Below are positions 36,301-48,700 of a stretch of DNA of 64,000 nucleotides, in pieces (the first letter of the stretch is position 1; each line of letters begins with the position of its first letter). Origin of the DNA: Typha latifolia (taxonomy: Eukaryota > Streptophyta > Magnoliopsida > Poales > Typhaceae); the NCBI GenBank assembly GCA_019914945.1, contig CM034112.1, positions 2,007,001 through 2,071,000 of the forward strand, read 5' to 3'. The notes beneath the pieces are model-generated. The model saw only the letters and a program-made list of their open reading frames with translations, was not told where the DNA came from and ran no database searches. The translations under genes were made by a program, and so were the position numbers.

Positions 36301-38562
36301 TTATACAGTATCTTCTAATGAACAGGGTCAGAAATTGACCTTAGCATAGATGAGTTCAGATCAATGAGCGGCCAGGAAATGCAGAGCAAGAGATTACTTA
36401 ATTTGCAAGTTTAAAGGTAGATAGGACTCAATGCCATAAGATTGCTCAGGATGGATGTATCTATGATTCATCTCCCACTATTGAAGGAGGGGCTGTCCAA
36501 GCTTCATGTTTGATTTATTCAAAGTTGGCTTGATTTGCCAAGTCGTAATATGTATGTGATGAAGTTTCAGCAGATCTTTTTTCCTTTTCCAGGAACATGA
36601 GCCTTCTGAAGAGACATGCATGCGTTGTCACTCTTGTTGCTGTAAGTACCCTTTTTGCCATTATGTTGTTCATAGGTCTAGTTTTCTAGTTCTGTTGGAT
36701 GTCTAATCTTTCGGTCATTTGAATGTGTTAGTCTCACCTTTTCCATTTCGACCTTAATAAATCTTTTGATATCATTCTGATTTCTTCCTTTCATGACTCA
36801 TGAGTTCGTAATATTACAAGAGGTATTTTGAATTCTAGTTTTCTTTGAGGGAACAAGGATTCTTGCTGTTATTAGTTTCTGATTCTATGATTATTTATTG
36901 GCTTGTCATATGCTAAAATCTGATCCGTAGTAATGCAATGCTAATAATAAGTGTTATGTTGGATCTTCGTGGGAAGGCTAAAGCTTGGAGTTGTATCCTA
37001 TATATTGTGTTAAAATTGGAAGAATGAATCATGATAGGCTTTTTTAAGAAGCTGCTGACAGGCTTAGTGAAATACTTTGCCCTGGTAGAATATAGAATAT
37101 AAAAATTATCGTTCTCTAATAGTTTAAGTATTTAGATTAGTTAGTAAATTAATATGATATCAGAGTAAAGGTCTTTAAGTTCGAATCTTATCAACACGTC
37201 ATTTAAAATATAAAAATGTCTTAGCCCAGAAATTGGGGAGAGTGTTAGAATATAAATTAAAATAGAAAATTTGTCATCTAACAATTTAAGTTTTTCGAAC
37301 AGCTGGTGAGTTAACATGCTCATATATTGGCTTTAATTGAAACATGCTACTTTTTTCATGCACTATGGAGCTCAATTTTTAATTCTTACCCTAGTTTAAA
37401 TTTACTAAAGAACAGTTCTTGGGATAACAAAAATCAGATCACCTACTATATTGAAATGGTGGAATATATAGTTTACCTTTATGGGATAGTCCACTTGGTT
37501 GGTAAGTATGGGCAATGATTGAAATTTTACTTAGAGTAGGTCTGTTCTTTGCTGGTTCTAAAATCAATGCTTAAGATGGTCATTTTTGTGGTGGAGATTC
37601 TTGCAGTGCCATCTTAGTGCTTGGATTGTGCAAATCTGTGATGAATTTGATCTCTCTTTTTGCACATGGGCATGCTTTTGATTTTGGTCATTCAGTTTGT
37701 TGCATCAAATATACATGCAAGGATTACCACAGAATTGTTTGCCTTTGCTGCTATTATAGACAATTCTCATGGCCTTTTCTACATGTTTTCAAAAATTTGC
37801 AATGCAGGTACCGTGTATTTTAGGTATCAACTTAACTAGCAAGGACCTTATAGAATTCATTGAGCAGGTAATAATTAGCATGGATTTGACTATCCTTTTT
37901 TCAATAAGCTCTGTGCAAATCTCTTCCATATGAGCTCCTTTCTTCTTTGCATGTTATTTGTCATTATGACAGCTCGTGGAGACAGATGGATCATCAACCC
38001 TCCCTCCTTCTGTGGTTCGTATTCTTAATTTTAAAGCTTGCAGAGGTGTGTTCTTTGTACTCAGTGCATATTAAGATCGATTCCTTTCTGATTTTGCATT
38101 GTATGGCTAACTAAAGATCTTATGCCATGAGAAAAGGTGCAATCATGTTTGGTGACACCTTATTACCTTCAGAATGTTCTCTGATTGTTGAAGAATTGAA
38201 GAAAACATCACTGTGCTTCCAGGTTAGTTTTGGAACATAAATTTCAAAACCATTGTTTTTATGTTTGATTCCATCTCGTGAAGGATGCAGCTTAAGATAA
38301 ATGTTAGATTTTCTAGGATTGTTCTCTTCTTGAACACTTTGTTGTGCCATTTGCAACTAAAGGTTTTTGTTTTTAGTGTGCTCATGGGCGACCAACCGCT
38401 GTACCTATTCTGGATATCAGATCGCTGCACGAGCAGTTGGCAAGGCTTGGAATGCAGAAAGAGGCTTTATGTGAAAAATGGCATGGACTGTCCAACCACA
38501 AACCCAGCTTTGGACGTGCTCAAATGCATCTAAATTGTGCCAAAAGTTCACGCGATGGATAA
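27320..38562 (+). CDS. MLH3: DNA mismatch repair protein MLH3 (MutL-gamma subunit)
   Basis: Twenty-four exons give 1195 residues: 27320-27445, 27541-27592, 27674-27721, 28493-28647, 28730-28787, 29574-29631, 29754-29846, 29931-30096, 30174-30189, 30267-30490, 31271-31349, 31423-31479, 31805-33202, 33297-33381, 33453-33564, 33659-33859, 34131-34175, 34261-34314, 34438-34544, 36593-36641, 37808-37867, 37973-38045, 38137-38222, 38377-38562. Phases join throughout; the end of exon 15 is the least certain. MLH3 pairs with MLH1 as the meiotic crossover endonuclease. The GHKL ATPase is N-terminal (EELIYNSVDAGA, EDDGGGI, GFRGEALGSLSDIS). The nuclease motif DQHAADERIRLEE starts at 975, with ACRGAIMFGD near 1103 and CAHGRP at 1135. 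The large exon 13 is a divergent linker. Intron 4 is GC-AG and intron 9 is U12-type. Confidence 0.97.
28648..28729 (+). other. GC-AG intron (MLH3 intron 4)
   Basis: The exon ends KIIK (AAG), followed by GCAAGA. The next exon starts GSKCLFLGIDD after ATGCAG. The conserved K-GSKCL junction leaves no usable GT donor. Confidence 0.88.
28791..28893. repeat. 28-bp direct repeat in MLH3 intron 5
   Basis: An identical 28-bp sequence starting GGTAGTTGATTCATGAGG occurs at 28791-28818 and 28866-28893 (period 75). The first copy begins 3 bp after the start of the intron. Confidence 0.88.
30190..30266 (+). other. U12-type GT-AG intron (MLH3 intron 9)
   Basis: The donor is GTATCCTTTTT. The branch motif GACCTTAAC at 30249-30257 has its A 10 nt before the 3' end. 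The 77-nt intron separates the 16-nt exon 9 from exon 10 and joins CTA-T to AT-ATT within the conserved QYLYINSRFV. Confidence 0.9.
30758..30849. repeat. 25-bp direct repeat in MLH3 intron 10
   Basis: The sequence beginning ATGTAATAGGAGCACA occurs at 30758-30782 and 30825-30849 with one mismatch. Confidence 0.8.
31245..31266. repeat. (TC)n tract before MLH3 exon 11
   Basis: A CT microsatellite ends just before the exon 11 acceptor (CAG at 31268-31270) and serves as its polypyrimidine tract. Length polymorphism could affect splicing. Confidence 0.75.
34667..35435. mobile_element. Candidate small non-autonomous transposon in MLH3 intron 19
   Basis: About 769 bp flanked by ATTTACA on both sides (34660-34666 and 35436-35442), a possible 7-bp target duplication. 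GC-rich ends contain related inverted motifs (TGCCAACTGGCAT left, TGCCGGTTGGCAT right) around a very AT-rich core. No coding. The terminal inverted repeat at the exact ends is weak, so the superfamily is undetermined. Confidence 0.4.
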
Positions 38563-39777
38563 TGAGACAAATGGGATGCCTTGGTTGGTTGCACTGGGCG
38601 GCATAGTGTTGTATATCCTGTATGTAAGAACCGTTGATTTGCAACAACGAATAAAGAGATGATCGTCTAGTTAACACATTAACTAATCATGTTGATATCA
38701 CTGTTTAGCCAAGTGGAAATTGTACAGATATTACATGTTATGTGTAAATATTCTCTTTTACCTTGTTTCGCTTAAGGCGAAGCTTCAAGCTATCTAGGTT
38801 AGCTAGTCCCATTTTTTAATCTTGAATTATTATTTCTGATGTGATTTAAAAAAGTAAAAATTATATTAATTTTAGAGAAAAATAAATGATATATAAAATT
38901 AATGGACGAAAATGCTTTTTGACTTTTGATGATAGAATTAAAAATATTGTTATTTTATTAATAATAAAATTTTAAATTATTAATTTGTAGGCTTGTATGT
39001 CTTTTATTATTTTTATTATTTATTTTTTCTAAATAATATAAAGTTAATATTTTATTTTTAAATAATAATATAATCTTACCTTTTATTAGTTTTTTCTTGT
39101 TTGAAGCCCACATAAAAATTAATTTTTAAATATTAGTTAAATAATTTTTGAAAATATTTTATTTGCTCTTTTCTCCCTCTTACTTCATTCACCCTATCTT
39201 TTATCCTCATTATTTCTCTTTTTCTTCCTCCTATGCCTCCACCCTCTCCCCCCATTCCTTCTCTTTTCTCCCTCCTTTGCCCCCCACCCTCTCTCCCCAT
39301 TCCTCTCCCTCTCTCACCTCTTTGGTCACCGTTTGCTCTTGCATAAGTATTTTTTTGGTAAAAGTAAAAATAAATTAAACTAGTTTTAAAAGTCTATTTA
39401 GGAGTAGTTTAGGAACTTTTTATTTTTAAGAGTAAAAGAAAATTTCTATTTTGATAACTTCTACTAGGGTAAAGGTTCCAATGATAACTATTCATGTAAT
39501 AGTATGTGAATTACAATAGAAACAAAATGCAAGGTGTATAGTATATATGATAATTTTTATGAGGTGTCAATGATAATAAAAATAAAATACAAGGTCTGGA
39601 GAGCCCACGAAGTAGGACTGACCATGGAGCACATCTAACCATGGCGGTAAAATTGAAATCGAAACAGAACTACTTCAACAATTTTCCCGCCAACATCTAC
39701 CATTTTCTAGTTCCTCTTTCTCCTCCGTTCCCACCGACGTCGTCACCCTCACTCCACCCTCTCTTCCGCTCCAAACC
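38563..39777. promoter_or_regulatory. MLH3-FANCJ intergenic region
   Basis: About 1.2 kb between same-strand genes. The first part is the MLH3 3' UTR, then AT-rich DNA. A pyrimidine-rich block (about 39165-39325, CCCCAT/CTCTCC motifs) precedes the presumed FANCJ promoter. An ATG at 39641 opens a frame overlapping the FANCJ start. Confidence 0.55.
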
Positions 39778-42700
39778 ATGGCCACCCCAAACCCTAACCC
39801 TACTTCAAAACCGCCCAACGTCTACCAGATCGGCGGCGTTCCGGTGGAGTTCCCCTACAAGCCCTACGGCTCCCAGCTCGCCTTCATGGGCCGCGTCATC
39901 TCCACCCTCGATCGCGCCCGCCGCAACGGCCACTGCCACGCCCTCCTCGAGTCTCCTACCGGCACCGGCAAATCTCTCTCCCTCCTCTGCTCCGCCCTCG
40001 CTTGGCAACAACACCAGCAACGCCGCCCCCAAACCTCTCCTTCCCCGAATCCCCTAGTCCAGTCGGATCATGATCCTCTCCTCCATGGCGGTGGATTTGT
40101 CCCCGAACCCGAGCCATCTCGTAAGTAAAAATCTCGTATCTTGCCAAATTCATGGTTTCTTGGTCAAGATCGAAGGTTGGATCATGAACGCTGTGTTGAA
40201 TGGTAGGGAATACGGAGCAGGTTCCACAGGCTACAAGTGCTAGGGCGCAGAGGAAGCTGACGATGCCTACTATTTATTATGCCTCGTGAGAGTTTTGCTA
40301 TTTCCGTTAGGGTATTTGTTCTGTCTGTTGTTCTTTGAACGAGTTATTTAATTCTTAATCGGAGGATAATTTGGTGATTATAGAAGGACGCACTCTCAGA
40401 TAAGCCAGGTGATTCGGGAGTACAGGAAGACATCGTATAGAGTACCAATGGCTATTCTTGTAAGTCTTATCATGCGGTTGTCTAAAGGTCCATGGAAGAT
40501 ATTAGAAATTGTCTTTCATTCTTATAGTTTTCCTTATCATGCGGTTGTCTAATAGTTTTTGTAAATGTTGAGTAAATTTTTTCCTTAACTGTTTTACCTG
40601 ATAATGGTGGTAAGAAATATATATTTCTCTGCATGTTGTACGGGTATCCTCATCAGTTATCCACTTGTTATCTATATAACCAATGATTCTTTTGTCCGGT
40701 TAATAGCTCAATGATGTGCCTTAACTCTGATTAGTATTACTAGATTTTTTTCTCCTTCATCCAAGAAAGAAGCCACCTAGTTTTCACGCAATGATACTTT
40801 ATGGGGTGTTTAAGCTTTGAAACTTCCTCTGACTAGGGTTGACTTATTTTTCTTTTCAACTGTTCATAATAGGCCTCAAGAAAGCATTACTGCACCAATA
40901 AACATGTCTGTTCGAGTGAGAAAGTGGATGAACAATGGTAGTGAATCTAATCTGGGCTCTCCTTTTTCTTTGTCCATTACATTTTTTTTCACTGTAATGT
41001 GCTATTTTGTTTCCAGTAAATTGCTCCTAAAGGATACCAGTCTAGGTTGTCTTGAATTCAAGTAAGTTTCCTCTTAAGAGCAAATGACTGATTAATTAAA
41101 TATGCCATTTTTTTATTCCAATGTGACAAACAACCCTGTGCTGGATGAAACAGGAATGCACATAAAGTTAAAGCTCATCCTTCACTTCAGAAAGGTGGAT
41201 CCCATGAAGTTCATGATATCGAAGATCTTGTCAAAGTTGGTCGAACTGTAAAAGGTCTGCTTCTTGTTTTTTTTGTTTTTTGGTGAGGTATACAAAGTGA
41301 GATCTAATCTTATGACATCAGTGCTAAATCTTTATCTTCTTTTCTTTAATGTAGGGTGTGCCTATTTTGCTGCACAAACTATGGCAGCTGAGGCTCAAAT
41401 AGTTTTCTCCCCATACAGCTACATTGTAAATCCAATTGTTCGGAGGGCTATGGATGTTGATATAAAGGGATCCATTGTTATTCTTGATGAGGCCCAGTAT
41501 GTCATTATGTTTCTCTTTATGCAAGTCTTGCTCCATAGCCTTCAAATAACTAGTCATAATATATTTGCAAGATAACACATACCTGCAAAAGAACTTTCTA
41601 GTTCTTTATATGTTCAAAATCTTTTAGTTTTCCTACTGCTTGGAGAAAACATCATGCACTTGGACTATTGCCACAATTCTTGGCATTTTCTTAGAAGGTT
41701 AAATTGACCGACCCCATGCTATTTCCTTTTTGTTTCGGCAGCAACATAGAAGACATGGCACGTGATGCTGGCAGTCTAGATGTTGATGAAGAGGTTCTTT
41801 GCAGTAAGTTGTTCTACATGAACTTCTTATTTTTTAACCTCTTGCAGAACCTAATCTGATGATTGCTGTCATTTAATCAAAGCACTGGAAACGGAACTAG
41901 GGCAATTATGCTCGGATGACAGTGTTGCAATGATATACCGACCCTTATATGACGTGATTCAGGTACTTATGAGGGAATCTGTTGGCTAGTTAACTGACTC
42001 TCTATTTCACACTAAGTTATATGAATTATACAGGGACTTGTAAGTTGGATAGCTGGCAGGAAAGACAACCTGCAGAAGACAGAGTTTGAGCATTACTCTT
42101 CATAGTAAGTGGAAACTGCTTCTTTTTGCTCGTCACTAATGCTTTAGCTTTTCTACTTGAGACTTTTGATTGAATTGAGCATGGGCTGTAATACTGCCCA
42201 TTCAACTGGAGCCTTTATTGGTGCCTCAGATCATAATGCAAAATCCAAATAAAACTAAAAAGACACAGTGCTCATTATTTTAATCTCATAGTACGATGAA
42301 CATAAAAAGCTGCTGATTATATAGTGAACTACATTTGGGCTGGAACAGTGGTATCATTTTCTTTGGCTTATGTTTTACTAGATTGCTATTGTTTGAATTG
42401 CTTTCCACAAATAATACTGTGGTTATCTCTTTATGCTTGCCTTGCTAAAATTATAAAGAAATAAGTCCTGGGGTGGGAACTAAATTAGCAGTGGAACATC
42501 TCTGTACTGTAAACCAAAACTATAGTCAGTCATTTTCTTCTATGTATACAGAAATTATCTACCGATCCTTCAAATGCTGGACGATAATAGAAAGATAACC
42601 ATAATGACCTAGTAGACTATGCTTTCTTTGGTTGATTTGGTTATTCTTTATATTCATTTCTTAAATATTGACTTATTCTGAAAAATAATTTGGTTTGACA

Positions 42701-45700
42701 TTAAGATGCAATCATTTATTTATTTTCGGATACTTTTGATCCCCCAGTTGGACTGGTGATAAAGCTATGAGAGAACTTCAACATGCCGGAATTACTCAAC
42801 AGTTGTTTCCAATTTTGCAAGAATGTGCCACTAAGGTGCTTACTAAAAGTATCATTTTGCTTACAACATGTAGTCTATTCAATATCAAAATTGCCCTGAA
42901 AGCATTTAGGTTGTTGGTGTGCCCTCTTACTGTAAATTAAAGCAGAATATTTGTTCTTCAAGGCAGTTAAAGCTGTTTCAGATGCAGAGTCAGATGGAGC
43001 TCATTTAAGTGGCATCTCAGCTATCATACTGGAAGGTAGTTGCTATTTTAAGTTCTCAATATCTAACTTATATTATGGTAACACTTCTCATCATAACGTG
43101 CAGAAATATTTTCCTCACTTAGCTACTTCTTCTCTGGGACTGGCTGCCATTCATCTGATTACCAACTTGCATTGCAGCGATATGTTAAAAGAGATGACAG
43201 TAAGTAACAGTTGGTCTGCTTTCTTATACATTTTGATTTGTTGAGCTATAATTTCAGGAAATTCTGATTGTTATCACTAGAATGATGGAAGTTCTTTTTG
43301 AAGAAAATGATTTATACTTTTACATAATACCTTAAGTAGTCAGAATGGTGACACAAGCCACACGTAAACAAATGTCCACTTGTAAAAAGGTGCTTATCTG
43401 TCAGCTTAGCAGATTTTTGCAGCTCAGGATGAGCTATTGAAATTTCTATCAGTTTCTTTCTTCTTCTGCCATTTCATCACTTTATCCCATCATATATGTT
43501 GATGGAATGGCCTGCATTACAAGAAGTCAGTAACTGATTAGTATAAAGAACATAATGAACGAAAATAATTTTACTTGACTTCAAGGGCTACAAACAGGAT
43601 GCAGTGATGGATAATAATTTATTAGGCTTAGCTTGGAATGTTTGGGCTTATTAAACTTAGAAAGGAGCTCAAACTTGACTCTGAAACTTGTGCTCGAGCT
43701 TGGCTTTTTACCCAGCACAACCTCCAAAACCAAGCTGAGCCTAATCAGAATTCTTGGCCTTGTGTTTGTATTCCAGCTAAGTAGTGAGCTTATGGTAAGT
43801 CAAGTTTGAGCAGTTGATGAACCCTGTTTATTGCAACCCTAACCACTTTTCTATTTGATCACATCTTATGATTATGATGCACTTATTATAGTCAGTTATC
43901 TCTCATCTAAGCTCTTTATCCACAGACAAATTATATCAGCTTTGGGATTTGCCTGGCATAAGTTTGTTTATTGCATATATTTTCTTCCAACTCCTATATA
44001 CTTCCAACTTCATCGACGTGAAATATTTAAATAATACAAAGAGAGTTTGTCCACCATTTAATTTACCATTTTACCTTTCGCATATTCTTCTGTTTAACAT
44101 TTCCAATGTCACTCATTAGCACTTATTATTGATAATATTTGAAAAAATGGCATTATCTGCAGGTAATACTGCAGCTGGCTGGAAATGCACTATGAGTTTG
44201 TGGTGTCTAAATCCTGCTGTTGTTTTCCGAGAGATTGCAAATCTTTCTCTTTCTGTAATCCTTACGTCTGGGTGAGTATCTTTTTTGTTTTGCTTGCCAA
44301 AAAAGAAGACACTCTGGGGTAGCTGTTCTCCTAATTATGTTCTATTGTATCTACATAGCATTACAACAAGAGAAAAATATTGCCACAATATGATGAAGAT
44401 GTGCAAGGTCTTTTGGCTGGAAATGTCAATAATTCAGTATCAGAAGTAATATGTTTCTTGTACATCAAGCCAGTTTAACTCAAAGCTTTGCTCAGTTACT
44501 GCTAAATGTTTCATCGGCATTGAGACAACCATTACATGCTTTAAATATTTCTCTTTATTTTTTCCTCATGTTTTGATGGACTTCAACATCTGCAGTAGAG
44601 CAAACCAACAAATTTTCAAACCTGCCAAAATGAACTGTCTCAGCTTAACACCATGTTTCAGCTGCTTTATAAACCATAAGTCAATGTTTGTTTACGAATG
44701 ATGATATGGATCAATTAAGTGGGCTTTCTCTTTCAATGGTGTGACTTGTAGTTTGACGTAAAGATTTTCGATAACTCTTGCAAACCTACTGGTGTCACAC
44801 ATCTCTCTCCTGACGCAGGACGCTCTCTCCAATGGGCTCTTTTGCATCCGAGCTTGGAGTGCAGTTTGAATCTTGCTTTGAAGCTCCACACGTGATTGAT
44901 GTTGAATCACAGGTAAATCCATTGTTTTCTGTAAGGCTTCTCTAGTTTCCTTCATCCCATGCTCGTACAATAGGATCAGGTTTGGCAATCTCCGAAATTG
45001 ATTGGCAAACCTATGAGATGATATAATGATACATGTGTTGGCTATTGCTGTGCTACCCTAAAACCTAGCAGGTCATTATAGATGTATCAATTAAATAAAA
45101 TCAGAAGCATGTCTAAGTGTGCAATGTTACAATGGAGAGCTGGAGGTAATAGTTGCATTTCGTAATTCTCGGTCAATTTATTGGAATCTATTCCTAGCAT
45201 TTTATTTTCCTTCCTAAATTGGATTCATTATAAATCAGTTGGTACAAGCTCACAGGATTTTACCAAACTCAAAATTGACCTGCCCTGATCTGCCCGCCAC
45301 CCCTATTAAGAGTAGAGATCAGGATTGAGACCTGAGAGGAGTCGCTTGGTTTGGGGGAGCTGATGATTAGAAAACAGCAGAACTAAAAAGATGGCTCGGC
45401 CCTATAGGAAAAATGACGTTTGTTTCATGCGACCTTCCCAATTTCCTCCTCGTGAATGTTCATCCAACCCTAGCCAATGAGCCAATCCTTCCAACAAAAA
45501 GGGCAAATCTTAACCTCCGTCATCTTCTAGCCTTCTACCAAATTTTCATCAACTGTCTCCTGAAAACTAGTCCATGGAAATGGTGGAGCATATCAATCTG
45601 GCAATTAAAATGTGTACAATGTTGTCCTTGATGAGGAAGTTATTAGAATTAGAGGGCATGCACAGTGCCAATACTTTAGGTGTGTTCATCAAATGATGAA

Positions 45701-48700
45701 ATATTCGTCAAGAAGCTAAAACTTTGTAAGTTTGTAAAGTAACATGCAAAAGAATGTCAAATTTGAAGCAGTTGAGATTTCACTGGCATGGATGGCCTTT
45801 ATAATTGTAGTCCATTTTGATGTCCCATATCCATTCTTTTCTCTTTAAGCAATTATATTTTACAGCTTTGGGCTGCCGTGATCGCGTCTGGTCCTGCAAA
45901 TAGTCAGTTAAATGCCAGCTACAGAACTGCAGATGGATATGCTTTCCAGGTATCGGTGGAGCGAATACATACTTCTGCTTTCATTTTAGTTTTGAATTTT
46001 GATTAGGCTTAATTGATTGAGTGCTGATATTTCTGAAGGATGCACTTGGAACTACTTTAGAAGAAATATGCGGGATTGTTCCCGGTGGTGCTCTTGTATT
46101 CTTCCCAAGTTATAAGTTGTTGGACAAGCTGCGTGCACGTTGGTGTCAGACAGGTCAATGGTCACGATTGAATGCTGCAAAGCCTGTTTTTGTTGGTAAG
46201 AAGCTGCTAAAGATGGCAAATTCCATACTACATTATCCCACTCTAGACTCTTCTTTTTGTGGTTCAGATGATACCGAAAAAGATTTTAGCACGGTTCATT
46301 GATCTTTTCTGATCACTTAGATTTCTTGTTTGCAGAGCCGAGAGGAAATACTGAAGAATTTGAACCTGTTCTAAAAGGCTACTACAATGCAATTCTTGGG
46401 AAAAATAAAGCTGTCACTGGAAAAATGAGAGGTGGTTCAAAACGAATCTTCAAAAGTCCTGGTACCAAGGGTTCATCACAAAATCATGTTAAGAGAGGAG
46501 CTACTTTACTTGCAGTTTGTCGAGGAAAGGTGGTGAAAAATTTAGGTGTTACTTTACTGTTCTTTTGCATTCATTGGCTTTTGGAAGCATTCGATGATTA
46601 TTATTTCATTTTTTCAGTTAAGCAAGGCTGTTTGGCATGCTAGCTGTCTGCTTTTACTCTAAGCACTTTAAATAGTAAAACAAATTTAGCTCCTATTTTG
46701 GTTGTTCTTTTTTGCTTTCTGAGGCCTATTTCTTTTCACATACATGATTACTTCTTGATTTCATAGTTTTACTTCACAGGTATCGGAAGGGATTGACTTC
46801 TCTGATGAAAATGCCAGAGTGGTTGTATCCTTCATATGCTTAATAACTTTCAATGTTCTTTTCTTGCCCCTTATAGTAAATTTTGTTCCACGTAATGCCA
46901 ACTACAAACCTCTGGTAGTTGATCTTTTACTAATTATTCTATCTGGTAATCAGTTTTATAATAATAATAATTTGATGTATTATTTTGCCTTCATTGTTCA
47001 TTAGCAAATATCTGTTTGTAGTGTCTAGCGTGAATTCCTTGACTGAGTTAAGGTGATTGTTGGTATTCCATTTCCAAACAAGTAAGCTCTCCCTTTGGGT
47101 AATTTCTTCAAATAAATATAAAGATATTTATGTATTCATCCCTTATGTATTTGGGTTGAATCAGAAATGACATTCAAGTCACGCTGAAGAAGAGATATAA
47201 TGACACTCACAAATCATCTAAAGGTCTCTTAAGCGGGAGTGAATGGTACTGCCATCAAGCATTTCGTACTCTGAACCAAGCTGCTGGCAAGTGACACTCT
47301 AATCTCATTTTTTAGTTGGGTTTCTAGTCATGTTGTTGTCATCCTCTGCTATGAATTTCATGAAACTATAGAATAGTAGGCAGACAGTGAATAATGGCTT
47401 TTTGCCCATACCATAGAGATGAACCAAATGAGGTTCCTACTTCCTAGTTTGCTTGTTCTTCCTTGATTACTGTGGAGCATGGACATGGACATAGGATATG
47501 GAAACAGCACATGTTGATATGGCTTCTTAAAAAACAAGGAAATGTTACATTGAATTCTGCATCTTCTCTAAAAATATATTGCTAATGTTCCTTTATTTTG
47601 TAGGTCGCTGCATTCGACATAGGTTTGACTATGGAGCAATAATATTAATCGGTATGAATCTTAATGTGAGATCATTTTTTCTACAGTACCAAAGATATTT
47701 AGGCAACTACTCCCCTCAAAAGAATCTAGATATACTTAAATTCAAGCATTGGAAGTTATGTAATATCGTGCTAAGTATTAACCATAAAGCTTTCAATTGA
47801 CACTGTTACCTCTGATCATTAATATCATGCAAGTAGACTGTAAAATAAATTGTGTGTATCTCCTATAACACTTCTATGATAGTGGCATGCGGTAGATTTT
47901 ATATCTTCGTAGTAACAACTTTAAGTGCAGCCTTGACTCGTCATAAGCGCAAAGACCTATCATGCTTTAGTCTTGTTGAACTTTGTCATCATCTTTGTGT
48001 TTGTGATTATCATAATATGAGTGCAGATGAGCGGTACAAGGAGGAGAGGAATCTCACATATATTTCAAAGTGGCTTAGGAACTCAATCAGGCACTATGGA
48101 AGCTTTGAGGAAACAATAGATGGGTTGCAAACCTTCTTCCAAAATGTTGAGGTCTGATAGTCAATACTATCAATGTTTCTTGCAATTTTAAATGCTGGTA
48201 AGATTATGCTAGAAATTGATACGTCCACAGACACAGGTTAATGCAGAAAGCAAGGGTGCTAGTGCAACTAAGGACGAACTGCAAATAGATGTACTCCCTT
48301 GTGATAGTAACAAGAGAATGTTGCCATGGTCAGAGCCAAGTTTCTCAATTGAGGGAATCCCACAGAAGAAGAATCAGAAAGTAAAGAGGCTCGATCATCA
48401 GAATAGGAAGAAGATGATCCCTGATAATGAATCAGCTACGAAGCCTAAACAGTCGAAGTCAACTACAGTAGCGAAGGAAGTCCCACTCTCCTCTCTAAAA
48501 TCTCAGTGCCAGCTAGACGTTAAAACATTTCTCAAAACAAATGATGAAGTCTTGAGAAACTACAGAGATTATATCAATTTGGAGGATGATACCCACCAGC
48601 ATTCAAGGTAATCTCATCTAGTTGTGTAATTCGGAATTCCTTTCACTTTATTTCTCCTTTATGTTATTTTAAACAAGCTCTATAGCTAATGCAGATATCT

